This document shows positions 1 through 9,774 of a DNA stretch of 64,000 bases, in pieces. Position 1 is the stretch's first letter. Every line of letters begins with the position of its first letter. Below the pieces are notes generated by a model. It was not told the DNA's origin. It saw only the letters and a list, made by a program, of their open reading frames with translations, and did no database searches. The translations under genes and the position numbers were made by a program. This DNA is from an uncultured Rickettsiella sp. (lineage in GTDB: Bacteria; Pseudomonadota; Gammaproteobacteria; Diplorickettsiales; Diplorickettsiaceae): contig CAMSHF010000004.1 in the NCBI GenBank assembly GCA_947058615.1, positions 81,687 through 145,686 of the forward strand. Direction: 5' to 3'.

Positions 1-119
1 CAATAGGGCGTCATAAACCGTATTCAATTTGATTAAGTCGCCATTAACACTTAAATACTTTAGCAGATCCTGCCTAATTTCGAGATTATTCTACGTAAAA
101 TGAACCAAAAGCTAACAGG

Positions 120-1214
120 TTATAAACTTTTTAATTGACAAAGAAACACGCGCATCGATGAACTCAGATACCAAAGACTTTGACAGGATTTTGTCTTTTT
201 TACATAAGGATAACGTTGATCGAGTTGATAACGCTGTACGGCCCAATTATGGTCTGCTAAATGCGCGGAAAACTGATGGGATCCATCACCTTTGGCAACA
301 AAATACAAATTTTGACTCTGATCGGGATGTAAGGCCGCTGTGATAGATGCAAAACTGGGACTGCAAATCGGCGTCGGTGGTAAATCTCGACGCGTGTAGG
401 TATTATAAGGAGTATCTTTACGTAGATCACCGATACCCAGTTTGCCATTGTAATGCACGCCTAAGCCATAAATAATACTGGCATCAATTTGTAAAGGAAT
501 ATTTGCTTGTAAACGTCGCACAATCACACCGGCTATCATAGGGCGCTCCTTGGCAATCGCTGTTTCTTTTTCAATGAGCGACGCCGCAATCAGTGCTTGA
601 TAAGGTGTTTTATAGGGTAACGCGGCAGCACGATGTTCCCAAGCGTCTCGTAATTTTTTTTCTAATAATTGATAAGACCTTTTTAATAAATCCGTATCCT
701 GAGTCCTTGCACTAAAATAATAGGTTGCTGGAAAAAACAAGCCTTCAGGATTCTCTGCGGGTAAACGCAAGTTCGCCAAGACCTGCTCTGAAGAAATAGG
801 CGGTAATTGATGTCCAATTGTTGTTAAATGATTCAATGCACTGATTAACTGTTGAAATGTCCAACCCTCAACAATCGTAAAACGATGTAAAATACATTTT
901 CCAGAAAGCATTTGATCAAGTAACTGGTCCGGCGTTGTACCCGGATCAAACTGGTATTCACCGGTTTTTAATTTATTAGTCGCCCCTTTTAAATACGCGA
1001 GTAATAAGAAAAAACGAGGTTGTGGCATCGCTGTTTGATTTTGTAAATCCAAAACTAAATGATGCACCGAGGAACCCGGTTCAAATACCACATGTAGCGT
1101 TTGTGTAGGATTGATAGGCGATACCAAAAACCGATAAAAATGCACTACAAAATACGTGAATGAAAAAATCAATAACAGAATAATCAGTGCAATGAATACC
1201 CATCTTTTAGGCAT
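120..1214 (-). CDS. mltG: Endolytic murein transglycosylase MltG (YceG family)
   Basis: Inner-membrane lytic transglycosylase that cuts nascent glycan strands and so limits peptidoglycan chain length. The 364-residue protein has one N-terminal membrane segment (about residues 7-27) and a periplasmic YceG domain. The family's catalytic glutamate region is LIEKETA at 213-219, and the conserved PYNTYTRRDLPPTPICSPS stretch lies at 269-287. It follows fabF by 15 nt, as the last gene of the fab cluster; in E. coli pabC sits between the two and is absent here. The last 25 or so residues do not look like the family's usual end. The ATG start has only a weak ribosome binding site. The next gene in E. 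coli (tmk) is not visible in the remaining 119 nt. Confidence 0.95.
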   Translation of the reverse strand: MPKRWVFIALIILLLIFSFTYFVVHFYRFLVSPINPTQTLHVVFEPGSSVHHLVLDLQNQTAMPQPRFFLLLAYLKGATNKLKTGEYQFDPGTTPDQLLDQMLSGKCILHRFTIVEGWTFQQLISALNHLTTIGHQLPPISSEQVLANLRLPAENPEGLFFPATYYFSARTQDTDLLKRSYQLLEKKLRDAWEHRAAALPYKTPYQALIAASLIEKETAIAKERPMIAGVIVRRLQANIPLQIDASIIYGLGVHYNGKLGIGDLRKDTPYNTYTRRDLPPTPICSPSFASITAALHPDQSQNLYFVAKGDGSHQFSAHLADHNWAVQRYQLDQRYPYVKKTKSCQSLWYLSSSMRVFLCQLKSL

Positions 1215-1229
1215 AAGAATTCTATCGTC

Positions 1230-2504
1230 TCACAATCTTGCAAACAGCAAGGATGCATTTGTTCCACCGAAGCCAAAAGAATTCGATAAGGCATAATCCA
1301 TTTTTAATTCTTGAGGAACCTTTGGGACAAAATTAAGACCGACAAAGTCGTCATCAAGAATATTCAGTTCAGGAGGATTACCTGGATTATCTAAATTAAT
1401 AGTCGGTGGTGCTTTTTGGTCTTTAAGTGCTAACACAGTAAAAATCGCTTCGACAGCCCCCGCGGCTCCAAGCAAATGGCCCGTCATCGACTTGGTCGAG
1501 CTAATCGCTAACTTCTTGACATAATCACCAAAGAGACGACGGATAGCCCTTAATTCCAAATAATCGCCTTGCAAAGTGGACGTCGCATGCGCATTAATAT
1601 AAGCCACTTTTTCTTTGTCAATATTCGCATCATGCAGTGTATTTAACATCGCCGTCATTGCCCCTTGCCCTTTGGGGTCCGGACTTGTCATATGAAAAGC
1701 ATCGGAACTCATACCAAATCCCACTAATTCCGCATAAATAGGGGCATTACGTTGCTTAGCCCGTTCATATTCTTCCAAAACTAAAATACCCGCACCATCC
1801 CCTAATACAAAACCATCGCGTGCTTTATCCCATGGGCGACTCGCGGCTTCGGGATCTTTATTTCGATTAGAGAGTGCACGACAGGCCGAAAATCCACCTA
1901 AACCTAAAGGCGTTGTTGCCATTTCTGAGCCGCCCACCACCATGACATCCGCATCGCCGTAGAGAATAGTTCGTGCGCCTAAACCAATATTATGAGTACC
2001 TGTCGCGCAGGCCGTAACGACAGCAATATTAGGCCCTCGTAGTTTATAGCGGATAGAAATTTGACCGGACAACATATTGGTAATTGCGCCAGGTATAAAA
2101 AAAGGAGATATCTTACGCGGCCCCCCTTGCTGGAGTTTTGCGTGATTTTCTTCAATAAACGGTAAACCTCCTATCCCTGAACCGACTGCAACACCGACTC
2201 TGTCCGCATTCTTTTCAGTAATTTCTAATTTCGAATCCTCCATGGCTTCTTTTGCTGCCGCAAGACCGTATTGTATAAATAAATCCATTTTACGCGCATC
2301 TTTTGCGCTAATACCATAATTTTCTGCGTTAAAACCACGTACACTTGCCGAAATTTGACAAGGAAAAGCGGAAACATCGAATTGAGTGATAGCGGCTACG
2401 CCACTTTTACCGGCTAATATTGCTTCCCAAGTTGTTTTTGTATTAAGACCTAACGGCGTCATCATACCGACACCCGTTACTACAATACGTCGCTTTTTTT
2501 TCAC
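1230..2504 (-). CDS. fabF: Beta-ketoacyl-ACP synthase II
   Basis: Condensing enzyme of type II fatty-acid elongation: joins malonyl-ACP to a growing acyl-ACP with loss of CO2. The 424-residue thiolase-fold protein shows the nucleophile Cys166 (TACATGTHN), His306 (NAHATST), Lys338 and His343 (STKSMTGH), and the glycine-rich end NSFGFGGTN. The usual glycine and proline of the NAHGTSTP motif are Ala and Leu here, a mild variation that leaves the catalytic residues untouched. It lies downstream of acpP in the order acpP-fabF seen in E. coli, but with a 176-nt gap, so it may have its own promoter. Confidence 0.97.
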   Translation of the reverse strand: MKKKRRIVVTGVGMMTPLGLNTKTTWEAILAGKSGVAAITQFDVSAFPCQISASVRGFNAENYGISAKDARKMDLFIQYGLAAAKEAMEDSKLEITEKNADRVGVAVGSGIGGLPFIEENHAKLQQGGPRKISPFFIPGAITNMLSGQISIRYKLRGPNIAVVTACATGTHNIGLGARTILYGDADVMVVGGSEMATTPLGLGGFSACRALSNRNKDPEAASRPWDKARDGFVLGDGAGILVLEEYERAKQRNAPIYAELVGFGMSSDAFHMTSPDPKGQGAMTAMLNTLHDANIDKEKVAYINAHATSTLQGDYLELRAIRRLFGDYVKKLAISSTKSMTGHLLGAAGAVEAIFTVLALKDQKAPPTINLDNPGNPPELNILDDDFVGLNFVPKVPQELKMDYALSNSFGFGGTNASLLFARL

Positions 2505-2680
2505 GTTACGCCCTCTTCAAATGAACACTTATATCATTCTACATCTTCACAATGAATAAAAGATTACTCAACATGCGCCCCGCCGTTCATAAGCCTTCTC
2601 GCCGGGATAGCACCTTATCAAAAACTCTCGTCAAGTAATCCATTAAACTTATTTATAGGCCTTTTAGCTTAAGTGAGATA

Positions 2681-2956
2681 TTATTCTTCGGACGACTCTT
2701 CTTCTGAATCTCCAGCTTCAGTTTTATAATGTTGTTTAATATAGTCCACCGCTTGTTGAATAGTACGAATTTTTTCAGCCACTTCATCCGGAATTTCGGT
2801 GTCGAATTCTTCTTCCAAAGCCATAACCAATTCCACCGTATCCAAAGAATCGAGGCCCAAGTCATCGACAAAAGAAGCTTCCATCGTCGCTTCTTCGGGC
2901 TTTATTTCAAATTTATGAACCACTACCTTTTTGACACGCTCTTCAATTGTATTCAC
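2681..2956 (-). CDS. acpP: Acyl carrier protein
   Basis: Small acidic carrier that holds acyl chains on a phosphopantetheine arm during fatty-acid synthesis. The attachment serine is Ser37 in the DSLD motif, followed by the canonical recognition helix [19 protein letters not shown]. At 91 residues it is about 13 longer than the usual 77-78: after the normal end at DYIKQHY there is an acidic tail of mostly Glu, Ser and Asp. It lies between fabG (112 nt upstream) and fabF, as in E. coli. The ATG has a GGGGAGAT ribosome binding site just upstream. Confidence 0.97.
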   Translation of the reverse strand: MNTIEERVKKVVVHKFEIKPEEATMEASFVDDLGLDSLDTVELVMALEEEFDTEIPDEVAEKIRTIQQAVDYIKQHYKTEAGDSEEESSEE

Positions 2957-3068
2957 TGAGATCTCCCCTTTTGAGTATAAAAAACTTTAGTACAAACAAT
3001 ACTTGTCGATTAGTTTATTCAATTATTAAATGAACGCAAGTCAGTTTACTTAAATTAAACTATTATGT

Positions 3069-3812
3069 TCAATTCATATACATTCCACCATTTACATGTA
3101 ATGTGCTTCCTGTCACATAACTCGCCCAATCAGAAGCTAGAAATACGCAAGCATGTGCAATATCCATGACTGTGCCTAATCGTTTGACAGGGATCTTTTC
3201 CATTAATAGTGTCCGTTGATCTTCATTTAATGTTCGAGTCATATCCGTTTCAATAAACCCAGGTGCGATAACATTAGCGGTAATATGTCGTGTTGCCACT
3301 TCTTGCGCCAACGCTTTAGTAAAGCCAATTAAACCGGCTTTAGCGGCTGCATAATTCGCCTGACCTGGGTTTCCAGTACATCCTACGATAGAAGCCATGT
3401 TAATAATTCGCCCATATTTTGCTTTCAGCATTGGTTTTAAACAGCATTGCGTTAACTTAAAAACGGCACTTAAATTGGTTTCTAGTACCGAATCCCACTC
3501 TTCCTTTTTCATTCGCAATAAAAGATTATCACGGGTAATACCCGCATTATTTACCAATATATGGGGTGAACTAAAAGTTTGTAACTCGATCATTAGATTT
3601 TTTATGGAGGCTTCCTCATTTAAATTAAGGACGCAGCCTCTTCCTTGCAAACCTTGTTCTTGCAATACGCGTGAAATCTTTTCTGCTCCTGTCAGGGTTG
3701 TAGCCGTTCCAATAACCTTTGCACCTTGTTGCGCCATTGCGATCGCAATGGCGGCGCCAATACCACGACTTGCACCCGTGACTAAGGCCACTTTATTTTC
3801 AAGTAATAACAT
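3069..3812 (-). CDS. fabG: 3-oxoacyl-ACP reductase
   Basis: NADPH-dependent reductase of 3-oxoacyl-ACP, the first reduction in the elongation cycle. It is a short-chain dehydrogenase of about 247 residues with the nucleotide motif TGASRGIG near the start, NNAG, and the catalytic Ser plus YxxxK (NYAAAKAG). I start it at the ATG at 3812, which has GAGGA seven bases upstream. A TTG four codons earlier overlaps the fabD stop and would place the ribosome binding site inside the gene. It begins 8 nt after fabD ends, indicating one transcript. Confidence 0.96.
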   Translation of the reverse strand: MLLLENKVALVTGASRGIGAAIAIAMAQQGAKVIGTATTLTGAEKISRVLQEQGLQGRGCVLNLNEEASIKNLMIELQTFSSPHILVNNAGITRDNLLLRMKKEEWDSVLETNLSAVFKLTQCCLKPMLKAKYGRIINMASIVGCTGNPGQANYAAAKAGLIGFTKALAQEVATRHITANVIAPGFIETDMTRTLNEDQRTLLMEKIPVKRLGTVMDIAHACVFLASDWASYVTGSTLHVNGGMYMN

Positions 3813-3820
3813 AAATTTCC

Positions 3821-4750
3821 TCAACTGATTAAGGCGGCTTGGAGTACTTCGGGATCCTGTATTGAACGTGTGGGTATCGTTGTGATACGTTTATTTAAAC
3901 TGGCTAATATTTTGCCTGGACCGCATTCTATAAGTTCATCGATGGACTGCTGCGCTAAGTATTGAATAATTTCTACCCAACGCACAGGATGATCTAATTG
4001 CCGGATTAAGGCATTTTTTATAGCGATCGAGTCCTGTTCGATACCAACATCAACATTATTAATAACAGGAATATTTGGCGTTGAAATAGGTGTGGTTTGC
4101 AAGGTTTCAGCCAATTGCTCCGCGGCAGGCTTCATTAAAGCACAATGCGAAGGAACACTTACTGGAATACGTTTCGCTAATTTAGCACCGGCTTGTTTAG
4201 CTTGTTCAAGCAAGCGATCCACAGCCGCTGTATTCCCTGCCACAACAGTTTGTCCAATCGAATTGTAATTGGCTGGCGCAAGAACTTGGCCTTCGGCTAA
4301 TGATGTGCATAAATCTTTCAATTTATCATTATTTAAGCCGATAATCGCTGCCATCGCACCTGCACCCGGCGGGACAGCCATTTGCATCAAGCGACCTCGC
4401 TCTGCAACTAAGCTTATTCCCGTCATAAAATCCAAAGCCCCCGCACAGACGAGCGCAGAATACTCACCTAAACTATGACCTGCCATAAAGGCAGGCTTAA
4501 TACCGCGTTGCTGTAACCAAACTCGCCACAAAGCCACGCTCGCTGCGAGCAAAGCCGGTTGTGTATATTCCGTTTGATTAAGCATCGCTTCAGGACCTTC
4601 TTGACATAATTTCCATAAATCAAAGCTTAAGACCTGAGAAGCCTGCAAAAAGGTTTCTTGGATTAAAGGAAATGCTTTAGCTAACTCAGCTAACATGCCA
4701 ACAGTTTGCGAACCTTGTCCCGGAAAAATAAAAGCAATTTTTTTAGTCAT
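3821..4750 (-). CDS. fabD: Malonyl-CoA:ACP transacylase
   Basis: Moves malonyl groups from CoA to ACP to feed chain extension. The 309-residue alpha/beta-hydrolase-like protein opens with the family's FPGQGSQ motif, carries the nucleophile serine in GHSLGEYSAL near residue 90 and the catalytic His in VPSHC. The start at 4750 (MTKKIAFIFPGQGSQ) matches the family; an upstream ATG at 4783 would add 11 unrelated residues and overlap fabH. The ribosome binding site is weak, so translation may be coupled to fabH, whose stop is 5 nt upstream. Confidence 0.95.
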   Translation of the reverse strand: MTKKIAFIFPGQGSQTVGMLAELAKAFPLIQETFLQASQVLSFDLWKLCQEGPEAMLNQTEYTQPALLAASVALWRVWLQQRGIKPAFMAGHSLGEYSALVCAGALDFMTGISLVAERGRLMQMAVPPGAGAMAAIIGLNNDKLKDLCTSLAEGQVLAPANYNSIGQTVVAGNTAAVDRLLEQAKQAGAKLAKRIPVSVPSHCALMKPAAEQLAETLQTTPISTPNIPVINNVDVGIEQDSIAIKNALIRQLDHPVRWVEIIQYLAQQSIDELIECGPGKILASLNKRITTIPTRSIQDPEVLQAALIS

Positions 4751-4755
4751 ATTAA

Positions 4756-5706
4756 TTAATAGCGTACTAAAGCAGACCCCCATGTCAATCCTGCCCCAAA
4801 GCTTTCCATTAATAATAATTGTCCGCGTTGGACACGACCATCGCGCACGGCCACATCTAAGGCGATCGGAATAGAAGCCGCCGAAGTATTACCATGTTGA
4901 TCCAAAGTCACCACAACCTGTTGCATTGTCATTTTAAGTTTATCGGCCATCGCTTGAATAATTCGAAGATTTGCTTGATGTGGAATGAGCCAATCGATAG
5001 CTTTTTTATCAATTTTATTGGCCGCTAAGGTTTCTTCTAATACGGCACTTAATTTATTCACCGCAATTTTAAATACCTCACTGCCCTGCATTTTAAGATG
5101 TGGCACGTCCCCTTTTTTTAAACCGGTACTTAATGACAATAAATCGTTATACGAACCGGCCGCATGCAAATGCGAAGAAATAATTCCCGGTTCCTGTGCG
5201 GCTTGTAACACTACTGCGCCTGCACCGTCACCAAACAAAATACAGGTCGAACGATCCTCCCAATTAATGATATTCGACATACTTTCACTACCGATAACTA
5301 AGGCGGTTTGGACGACACCGTTTCGAATAAATTGATTCGCTACATTCAAGGCATAATTAAAACCGGCGCAGGCCGCTACGATATCAAAAGCGGGACAACC
5401 GTCTTCGCCCAATGCGGCTTGGACTAAACAAGCCGTACTTGGAAAAAATGTATCGGGCGTAGTCGTAGCCACAATAATTAGCTGTATCTCTTTGGGTGAA
5501 ACAGCAGCCGCTTGTAAGGCATTTTTAGCGGCTGCTGTCGCCATGCTGGCTGTGCTATCATTCGGCCCAATGATACGACGTTCGTGTATCCCCGTACGCT
5601 TAACGATCCATTCATTCGTCGTCGCTATGCGCTTTTCAAGTTCAGCATTGGTTAGTATTCTTTCCGGTAAATAACGGCCGGTCCCTACAATTCGTGAATA
5701 CTTCAT
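4756..5706 (-). CDS. fabH: Beta-ketoacyl-ACP synthase III
   Basis: Starts fatty-acid synthesis by condensing an acyl-CoA (usually acetyl-CoA) with malonyl-ACP. The 316-residue protein has the full catalytic triad: Cys in [10 protein letters not shown] near residue 113, His in PHQANLRI near 243 and Asn in GNTSAAS near 273. Its N-terminal GTGRYLPE and [10 protein letters not shown] motifs are typical of the family. Its ATG overlaps the plsX stop by four bases, the usual sign of translational coupling in this operon. Confidence 0.97.
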   Translation of the reverse strand: MKYSRIVGTGRYLPERILTNAELEKRIATTNEWIVKRTGIHERRIIGPNDSTASMATAAAKNALQAAAVSPKEIQLIIVATTTPDTFFPSTACLVQAALGEDGCPAFDIVAACAGFNYALNVANQFIRNGVVQTALVIGSESMSNIINWEDRSTCILFGDGAGAVVLQAAQEPGIISSHLHAAGSYNDLLSLSTGLKKGDVPHLKMQGSEVFKIAVNKLSAVLEETLAANKIDKKAIDWLIPHQANLRIIQAMADKLKMTMQQVVVTLDQHGNTSAASIPIALDVAVRDGRVQRGQLLLMESFGAGLTWGSALVRY

Positions 5707-6740
5707 AAAGACTGTCCAGATTGCTTTAGTAAACCGGCCACTTGTTCTTGGATGCGTTCAGGAATATTTTTTTGTACTTCTAAAATGGCCTCATTAATCG
5801 CATTTTTAAAGGCTAAGACATTCGCACTACCATGACTTTTAATCACAATACCGCGTAAGCCTACTAAGCTTGCGCCATTATAGCGAGCCGGATCAAATTG
5901 TTTACGTAATCCTTTTAACACATGTAACGCTAATAAACCCGACAGACGTGAAAACCAATTACGATTAAAAGCTAATTTAATATAATGACCCATTAATTTT
6001 GCAACACCCTCGGTAACTTTCAATGCGACATTACCGACGAAACCATCGCAAACAATCACATCGGCTAAGCCTTGATAAATTGTGTCCCCTTCGATGTAAC
6101 CAATATAATTGATATGCGCATTCTTTAATAATTCTGCCGCCTTTTTAACCTGTTCATTTCCTTTGATCTCTTCGGAGCCAATATTCAACAAAGCAACACG
6201 TGGACTCGAAATACTATCCACTTCAGAACTTAATACCGAACCCATAATGGCAAACTGCAAGAGATGTTCGACTTCCGTATCCACATTCGCACCCAAATCC
6301 AAGACACGTACTTTATTTTGCTCTTTCATCGTGGGGAGCATCGCACTGATTGCCGGTCTATCGATACCTGGAATTGTTTTCAAAACAAAACGCGCCGTCG
6401 CCATCAAGGCGCCCGTATTCCCTGCACTGACACAAGCCTGTGCTTTTCCTTCTTTGACAAGATTAATCGCAACGCGCATTGAAGAATCTTTTTTGTTACG
6501 TAAGGCCAAAGTAGGAGGCTCATCCATAGAAACCACTTGAGAAGCCGCCTGTAAAGTCAGCTGCTCCGAGTTCAGCCGATTTTTTTCCAGTTTCAGTTGT
6601 GTTTGCAAGGCAACCAAATCACCCACAAGAATAATGTGCAGCTCAGGGGCTTCCTGAAGCGCTAAAAGTACAGCGGGGACTATAACAGATGGACCGTAAT
6701 CGCCCCCCATTGCGTCGATGGCCAGTGTATAACGAGACAA
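5703..6740 (-). CDS. plsX: Phosphate acyltransferase PlsX
   Basis: Converts acyl-ACP to acyl-phosphate, the donor for the first acylation of glycerol-3-phosphate, so it links fatty-acid and phospholipid synthesis. The 345-residue protein opens with the family signature [11 protein letters not shown] and contains [10 protein letters not shown] and the [11 protein letters not shown] motif. The start is a TTG at 6740, five bases after the rpmF stop; no ATG lies near the conserved beginning. It overlaps fabH by four bases. Confidence 0.95.
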   Translation of the reverse strand: MSRYTLAIDAMGGDYGPSVIVPAVLLALQEAPELHIILVGDLVALQTQLKLEKNRLNSEQLTLQAASQVVSMDEPPTLALRNKKDSSMRVAINLVKEGKAQACVSAGNTGALMATARFVLKTIPGIDRPAISAMLPTMKEQNKVRVLDLGANVDTEVEHLLQFAIMGSVLSSEVDSISSPRVALLNIGSEEIKGNEQVKKAAELLKNAHINYIGYIEGDTIYQGLADVIVCDGFVGNVALKVTEGVAKLMGHYIKLAFNRNWFSRLSGLLALHVLKGLRKQFDPARYNGASLVGLRGIVIKSHGSANVLAFKNAINEAILEVQKNIPERIQEQVAGLLKQSGQSL

Positions 6741-6745
6741 AGGGG

Positions 6746-6922
6746 CTATTCCTTAGTTTTTAGAACCTTTTTTCCACGATAATAACCATCTTTGGTAACA
6801 TGATGGCGGATATGGGTTTCTCCACTGGTTGAATCAATAGCAAGTGCAGGTGAAGTTAACGCATCATGCGCACGACGCATGTTACGTTTGGAGCGAGATT
6901 TTCGAGATTTTTGGACTGCCAT
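6746..6922 (-). CDS. rpmF: 50S ribosomal protein L32
   Basis: Small structural protein of the large ribosomal subunit. The 58-residue product begins [20 protein letters not shown], the hallmark L32 start, and ends in a basic [13 protein letters not shown] tail. It lacks the zinc-binding cysteines found in some L32 proteins. It is the first gene of the fatty-acid cluster, 5 nt before plsX, as in E. coli; the yceD gene that precedes rpmF there is missing. A possible promoter sits just upstream on the minus strand (TAATAT near 6956-6961), but this is weak. Confidence 0.93.
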   Translation of the reverse strand: MAVQKSRKSRSKRNMRRAHDALTSPALAIDSTSGETHIRHHVTKDGYYRGKKVLKTKE

Positions 6923-7280
6923 GATGCCCTCTTTGTCAACAGGTCTGAAAAACGCATATTATGCGGGCTGATGGCTGAAAAAACAACCGTAGTCTATAAA
7001 TCGTATTTTCATTCTCAACCCAGAAAAAAAACGGGTTGGCACGAGTTCTGCCAGTGAATGCGACTTCTTTTTCTGGCTTACGCCACAAAAAGAAGTCGCA
7101 TTCGCTAGCACCCCTGCCGCCTTTGAATTTTTTGTCCTATGCTAAAGTTTTTATTAAGAGAATTTTTCCTGGAAAGCTTATCACTTTGTTTGTCGACAGG
7201 TGACGCGCAGGCGGTCCTGAATTTTTGCTTTAGCCAAATAATCCAGGATGCAAAGAAATAGAAAGCGCGATCAAATTTGT
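6923..7280. other. Intergenic region upstream of rpmF with large hairpin
   Basis: No credible gene. In E. coli yceD occupies this place; I see no recognisable remnant. The region holds the presumed promoter of the fab operon near rpmF, a small CAACCC/GGGTTG inverted repeat at about 7016-7038, and the long hairpin described separately. Short open frames here overlap the ferredoxin gene out of phase and look random. Confidence 0.6.
7054..7106. repeat. Long perfect inverted repeat (hairpin)
   Basis: The arms GAATGCGACTTCTTTTT (7056-7072) and its exact complement (7087-7103) form a 17-bp perfect stem. It extends by AG/CT outside through one mismatch and by TGG/CCA inside. The loop is about 8-14 nt. 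It lies downstream of the ferredoxin gene on the minus strand, so it could stop or shield that transcript, but the T-run is inside the stem rather than after it. A mobile palindromic repeat is the other option. Confidence 0.7.
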
Positions 7281-7529
7281 TTAACTCTCGACTAAAGCTT
7301 GATACTTTAATAAAAGTTGTTCGGCCGTTTCTTTGAGGTGTGGATCCACCACAATACAGGCCACCGGACAGACCTCGACACACTGAGGGTTATCAAAGTG
7401 TCCGATACATTCAGTACACCGATGTGATTTAATTTCATAGATCAATTCGCCCTGAATAATCGCTTCATTGGGACATTCGGGTTCACACACATCACAATTG
7501 ATACAGTCATCGGTTATTAATAAAGCCAT
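7281..7529 (-). CDS. yfhL: YfhL-type 4Fe-4S dicluster ferredoxin
   Basis: Small electron carrier with two 4Fe-4S clusters. The 82-residue protein has CINCDVCEPECP (residues 9-20) for one cluster and a second set, CTECIGHFDNPQCVEVCP, whose longer spacing between the second and third cysteines is typical of the YfhL/Alvin subclass rather than of short clostridial ferredoxins. It follows coaD by 9 nt in the same direction, a pairing common in gammaproteobacteria. Its electron partner is not known from the sequence. Confidence 0.93.
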   Translation of the reverse strand: MALLITDDCINCDVCEPECPNEAIIQGELIYEIKSHRCTECIGHFDNPQCVEVCPVACIVVDPHLKETAEQLLLKYQALVES

Positions 7530-7538
7530 CTCATCTCC

Positions 7539-8045
<507 letters not shown>

Positions 8046-8130
8046 TCAATACGCAATCCTGATGTAACTTGAATACATTCCGGTTGCTTCACAACGCGAC
8101 GCCGCCAAAAATTCCATTGCTGTGAATATT

Positions 8131-8994
8131 TTAACTGTGCATACCGAAAAAAAATCCTAAAAATACTAAGCCCCCTATCCAGGCATTGTTTAAAAAAGCT
8201 TTAAAACAAGCTTCAGGCTTCCTATCCTTAATTAAAGCATGTTGATAGATCAGTAATCCCGCCACGCCGGCTAACATCACATAATAAATCACATGGAGAT
8301 GCAAAGCATAACCAATGAAGCAGAGTATTAAAACAAAGACGGACTCGACTACAGCAATAAAAACAACATCATAACGGCCTAAGGCTAAAGCAGAAGATTG
8401 AATACCTACTTGCCTATCGTCCTCTCTGTCCACCATGGCGTAGATAGTATCATACGCCACACACCACGCATAAGCCGCTAAGCCCAAACCCACCGCCATC
8501 GCCGGTATTTTTCCTGTTTCGGCCGCAAAAGCCATTAAGATAGACCAAGCCCCAAAAACGAGACCTAAAAATAACTGTGGCCACCGGATATAACGTTTGG
8601 TCAATGGATAGAGGGCCATCAATGCCACCGCAATAGCCGCCAGCGCCAACGTTAAACGATTAAATTGATAAACCACGAAAAAAGCGAGTAATAGCAAAAC
8701 AAAAACGATCCACAACGCTTCTTTTAAGCTGACTTCGCCACTCGCTAAAGGCCTGTGTTGAGTTCTACGGACAAAGCCATCTAGATCGCTATCAATGATG
8801 TCATTTATAACACAGCCTAATGTTCGGGTCAGGACCGTGCCCATAATAAATAATGCAACGATCTTAAAATGGATAGACCCCGCACTGGCCACGCATAACG
8901 CCCAAAGTGTAGGCCACAACAACAAAAATATTCCAACCGGTTGATGGAGGCGTAGCAATCTCATATAAGCTCGCCAACGTGGTAGGTAGTTCAT
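8131..8994 (-). CDS. ubiA: 4-hydroxybenzoate octaprenyltransferase
   Basis: Integral membrane prenyltransferase that attaches the polyprenyl tail to 4-hydroxybenzoate in ubiquinone synthesis. About 287 residues with eight or nine membrane segments. It has both metal-binding motifs: NDIIDSDLDG near residue 65 and DREDDRQVG near 190. The GIFLLLWPTLWALC segment near the start is typical. I start at the ATG at 8994 (MNYLPRWRAYMRLL); a TTG 36 nt upstream would add an unrelated leader. Transcribed away from the outer-membrane protein array. Confidence 0.93.
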   Translation of the reverse strand: MNYLPRWRAYMRLLRLHQPVGIFLLLWPTLWALCVASAGSIHFKIVALFIMGTVLTRTLGCVINDIIDSDLDGFVRRTQHRPLASGEVSLKEALWIVFVLLLLAFFVVYQFNRLTLALAAIAVALMALYPLTKRYIRWPQLFLGLVFGAWSILMAFAAETGKIPAMAVGLGLAAYAWCVAYDTIYAMVDREDDRQVGIQSSALALGRYDVVFIAVVESVFVLILCFIGYALHLHVIYYVMLAGVAGLLIYQHALIKDRKPEACFKAFLNNAWIGGLVFLGFFFGMHS

Positions 8995-9091
8995 GCTACT
9001 TATCGTATAATAGGGAGCTACATTCTGCAAAGTATTGTTAATGGCAGGACCGTCAACTTTCTAACATCTTTATTTACAAGGAGTGTTGTTC

Positions 9092-9685
9092 ATGTTGAAA
9101 AAAATCGGGACAAAGATACTTTTCCTTTTTTCATATAGCGTTCCCTTATTAGCCAATGCTTCTATTCCCGGGTTTTATATCTTAGGCCAACTTGGCACAG
9201 CCGATACACATCAAGAAGCCAGCAATGCAGCAGCACAATCTATCGACAGCAAAATAGCGTTTACAGGTCGCGTCGCCGGCGGTTATCAATTTAATCAAAA
9301 CGTCGCTTTTGAAATCGGTTTCACTCGTTTTTCCGATGTCAACTTTTCTAGCATCGGGGGTATTCCTGGCCAAAATGTTTCGTTAAGTCAGTATGCGATT
9401 GATTTTATGGCGAAGCCGATGTTACCCATTTCGTGTAATGTGAACCTTTTTGCGAAATTAGGTTTAGCCTTTCGTAAAGCCAATGGTTCTGCTTTCGTTA
9501 ATAGCAAACCTTATTTAGGTTATTCCGATAGTTGGAACCCTACTTTTGGCCTCGGTCTGAGTTACGATATCACACCTTTTGTACCGCTCGATTTAGCTTG
9601 GACACGCATCCAAAGCGTCGGTGGCGGAAATACTCTACCCAGTACCGATTTTTATTCGATTGGTTTAGCGTATTACTTTGGTTAA
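9092..9685 (+). CDS. Outer-membrane beta-barrel protein, paralogue 1
   Basis: First of five tandem paralogues of the small opacity/OmpA-like barrel type. About 197 residues: signal peptide to roughly residue 25 (LLANAS), then alternating strands such as GFYILGQLGTADT, GGYQFNQNVAFEIGFTRF and ISCNVNLFAKLGLAFRK, and a closing strand YSIGLAYYFG. The start is the ATG at 9092 with AAGGAG eight bases before it; a GTG at 9083 lies in that ribosome binding site. This copy is the most divergent together with paralogue 2. Function unknown: structural porin, adhesin or immune target are all possible. Confidence 0.85.
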   Translation: MLKKIGTKILFLFSYSVPLLANASIPGFYILGQLGTADTHQEASNAAAQSIDSKIAFTGRVAGGYQFNQNVAFEIGFTRFSDVNFSSIGGIPGQNVSLSQYAIDFMAKPMLPISCNVNLFAKLGLAFRKANGSAFVNSKPYLGYSDSWNPTFGLGLSYDITPFVPLDLAWTRIQSVGGGNTLPSTDFYSIGLAYYFG

Positions 9686-9774
9686 TATAAACATTAAAAA
9701 GCTTTTAAAATTTTTCGGTTCGGTAATGCAAGTTTTTGATACACTATTTTTTAAGATTACTCTGAGGAGGCATT

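Noticed and set aside
1..119. Start of tmk downstream of mltG
   Set aside because: Only a five-codon frame from 14 to the edge is present and it lacks the GLEGAGKST start of thymidylate kinase.
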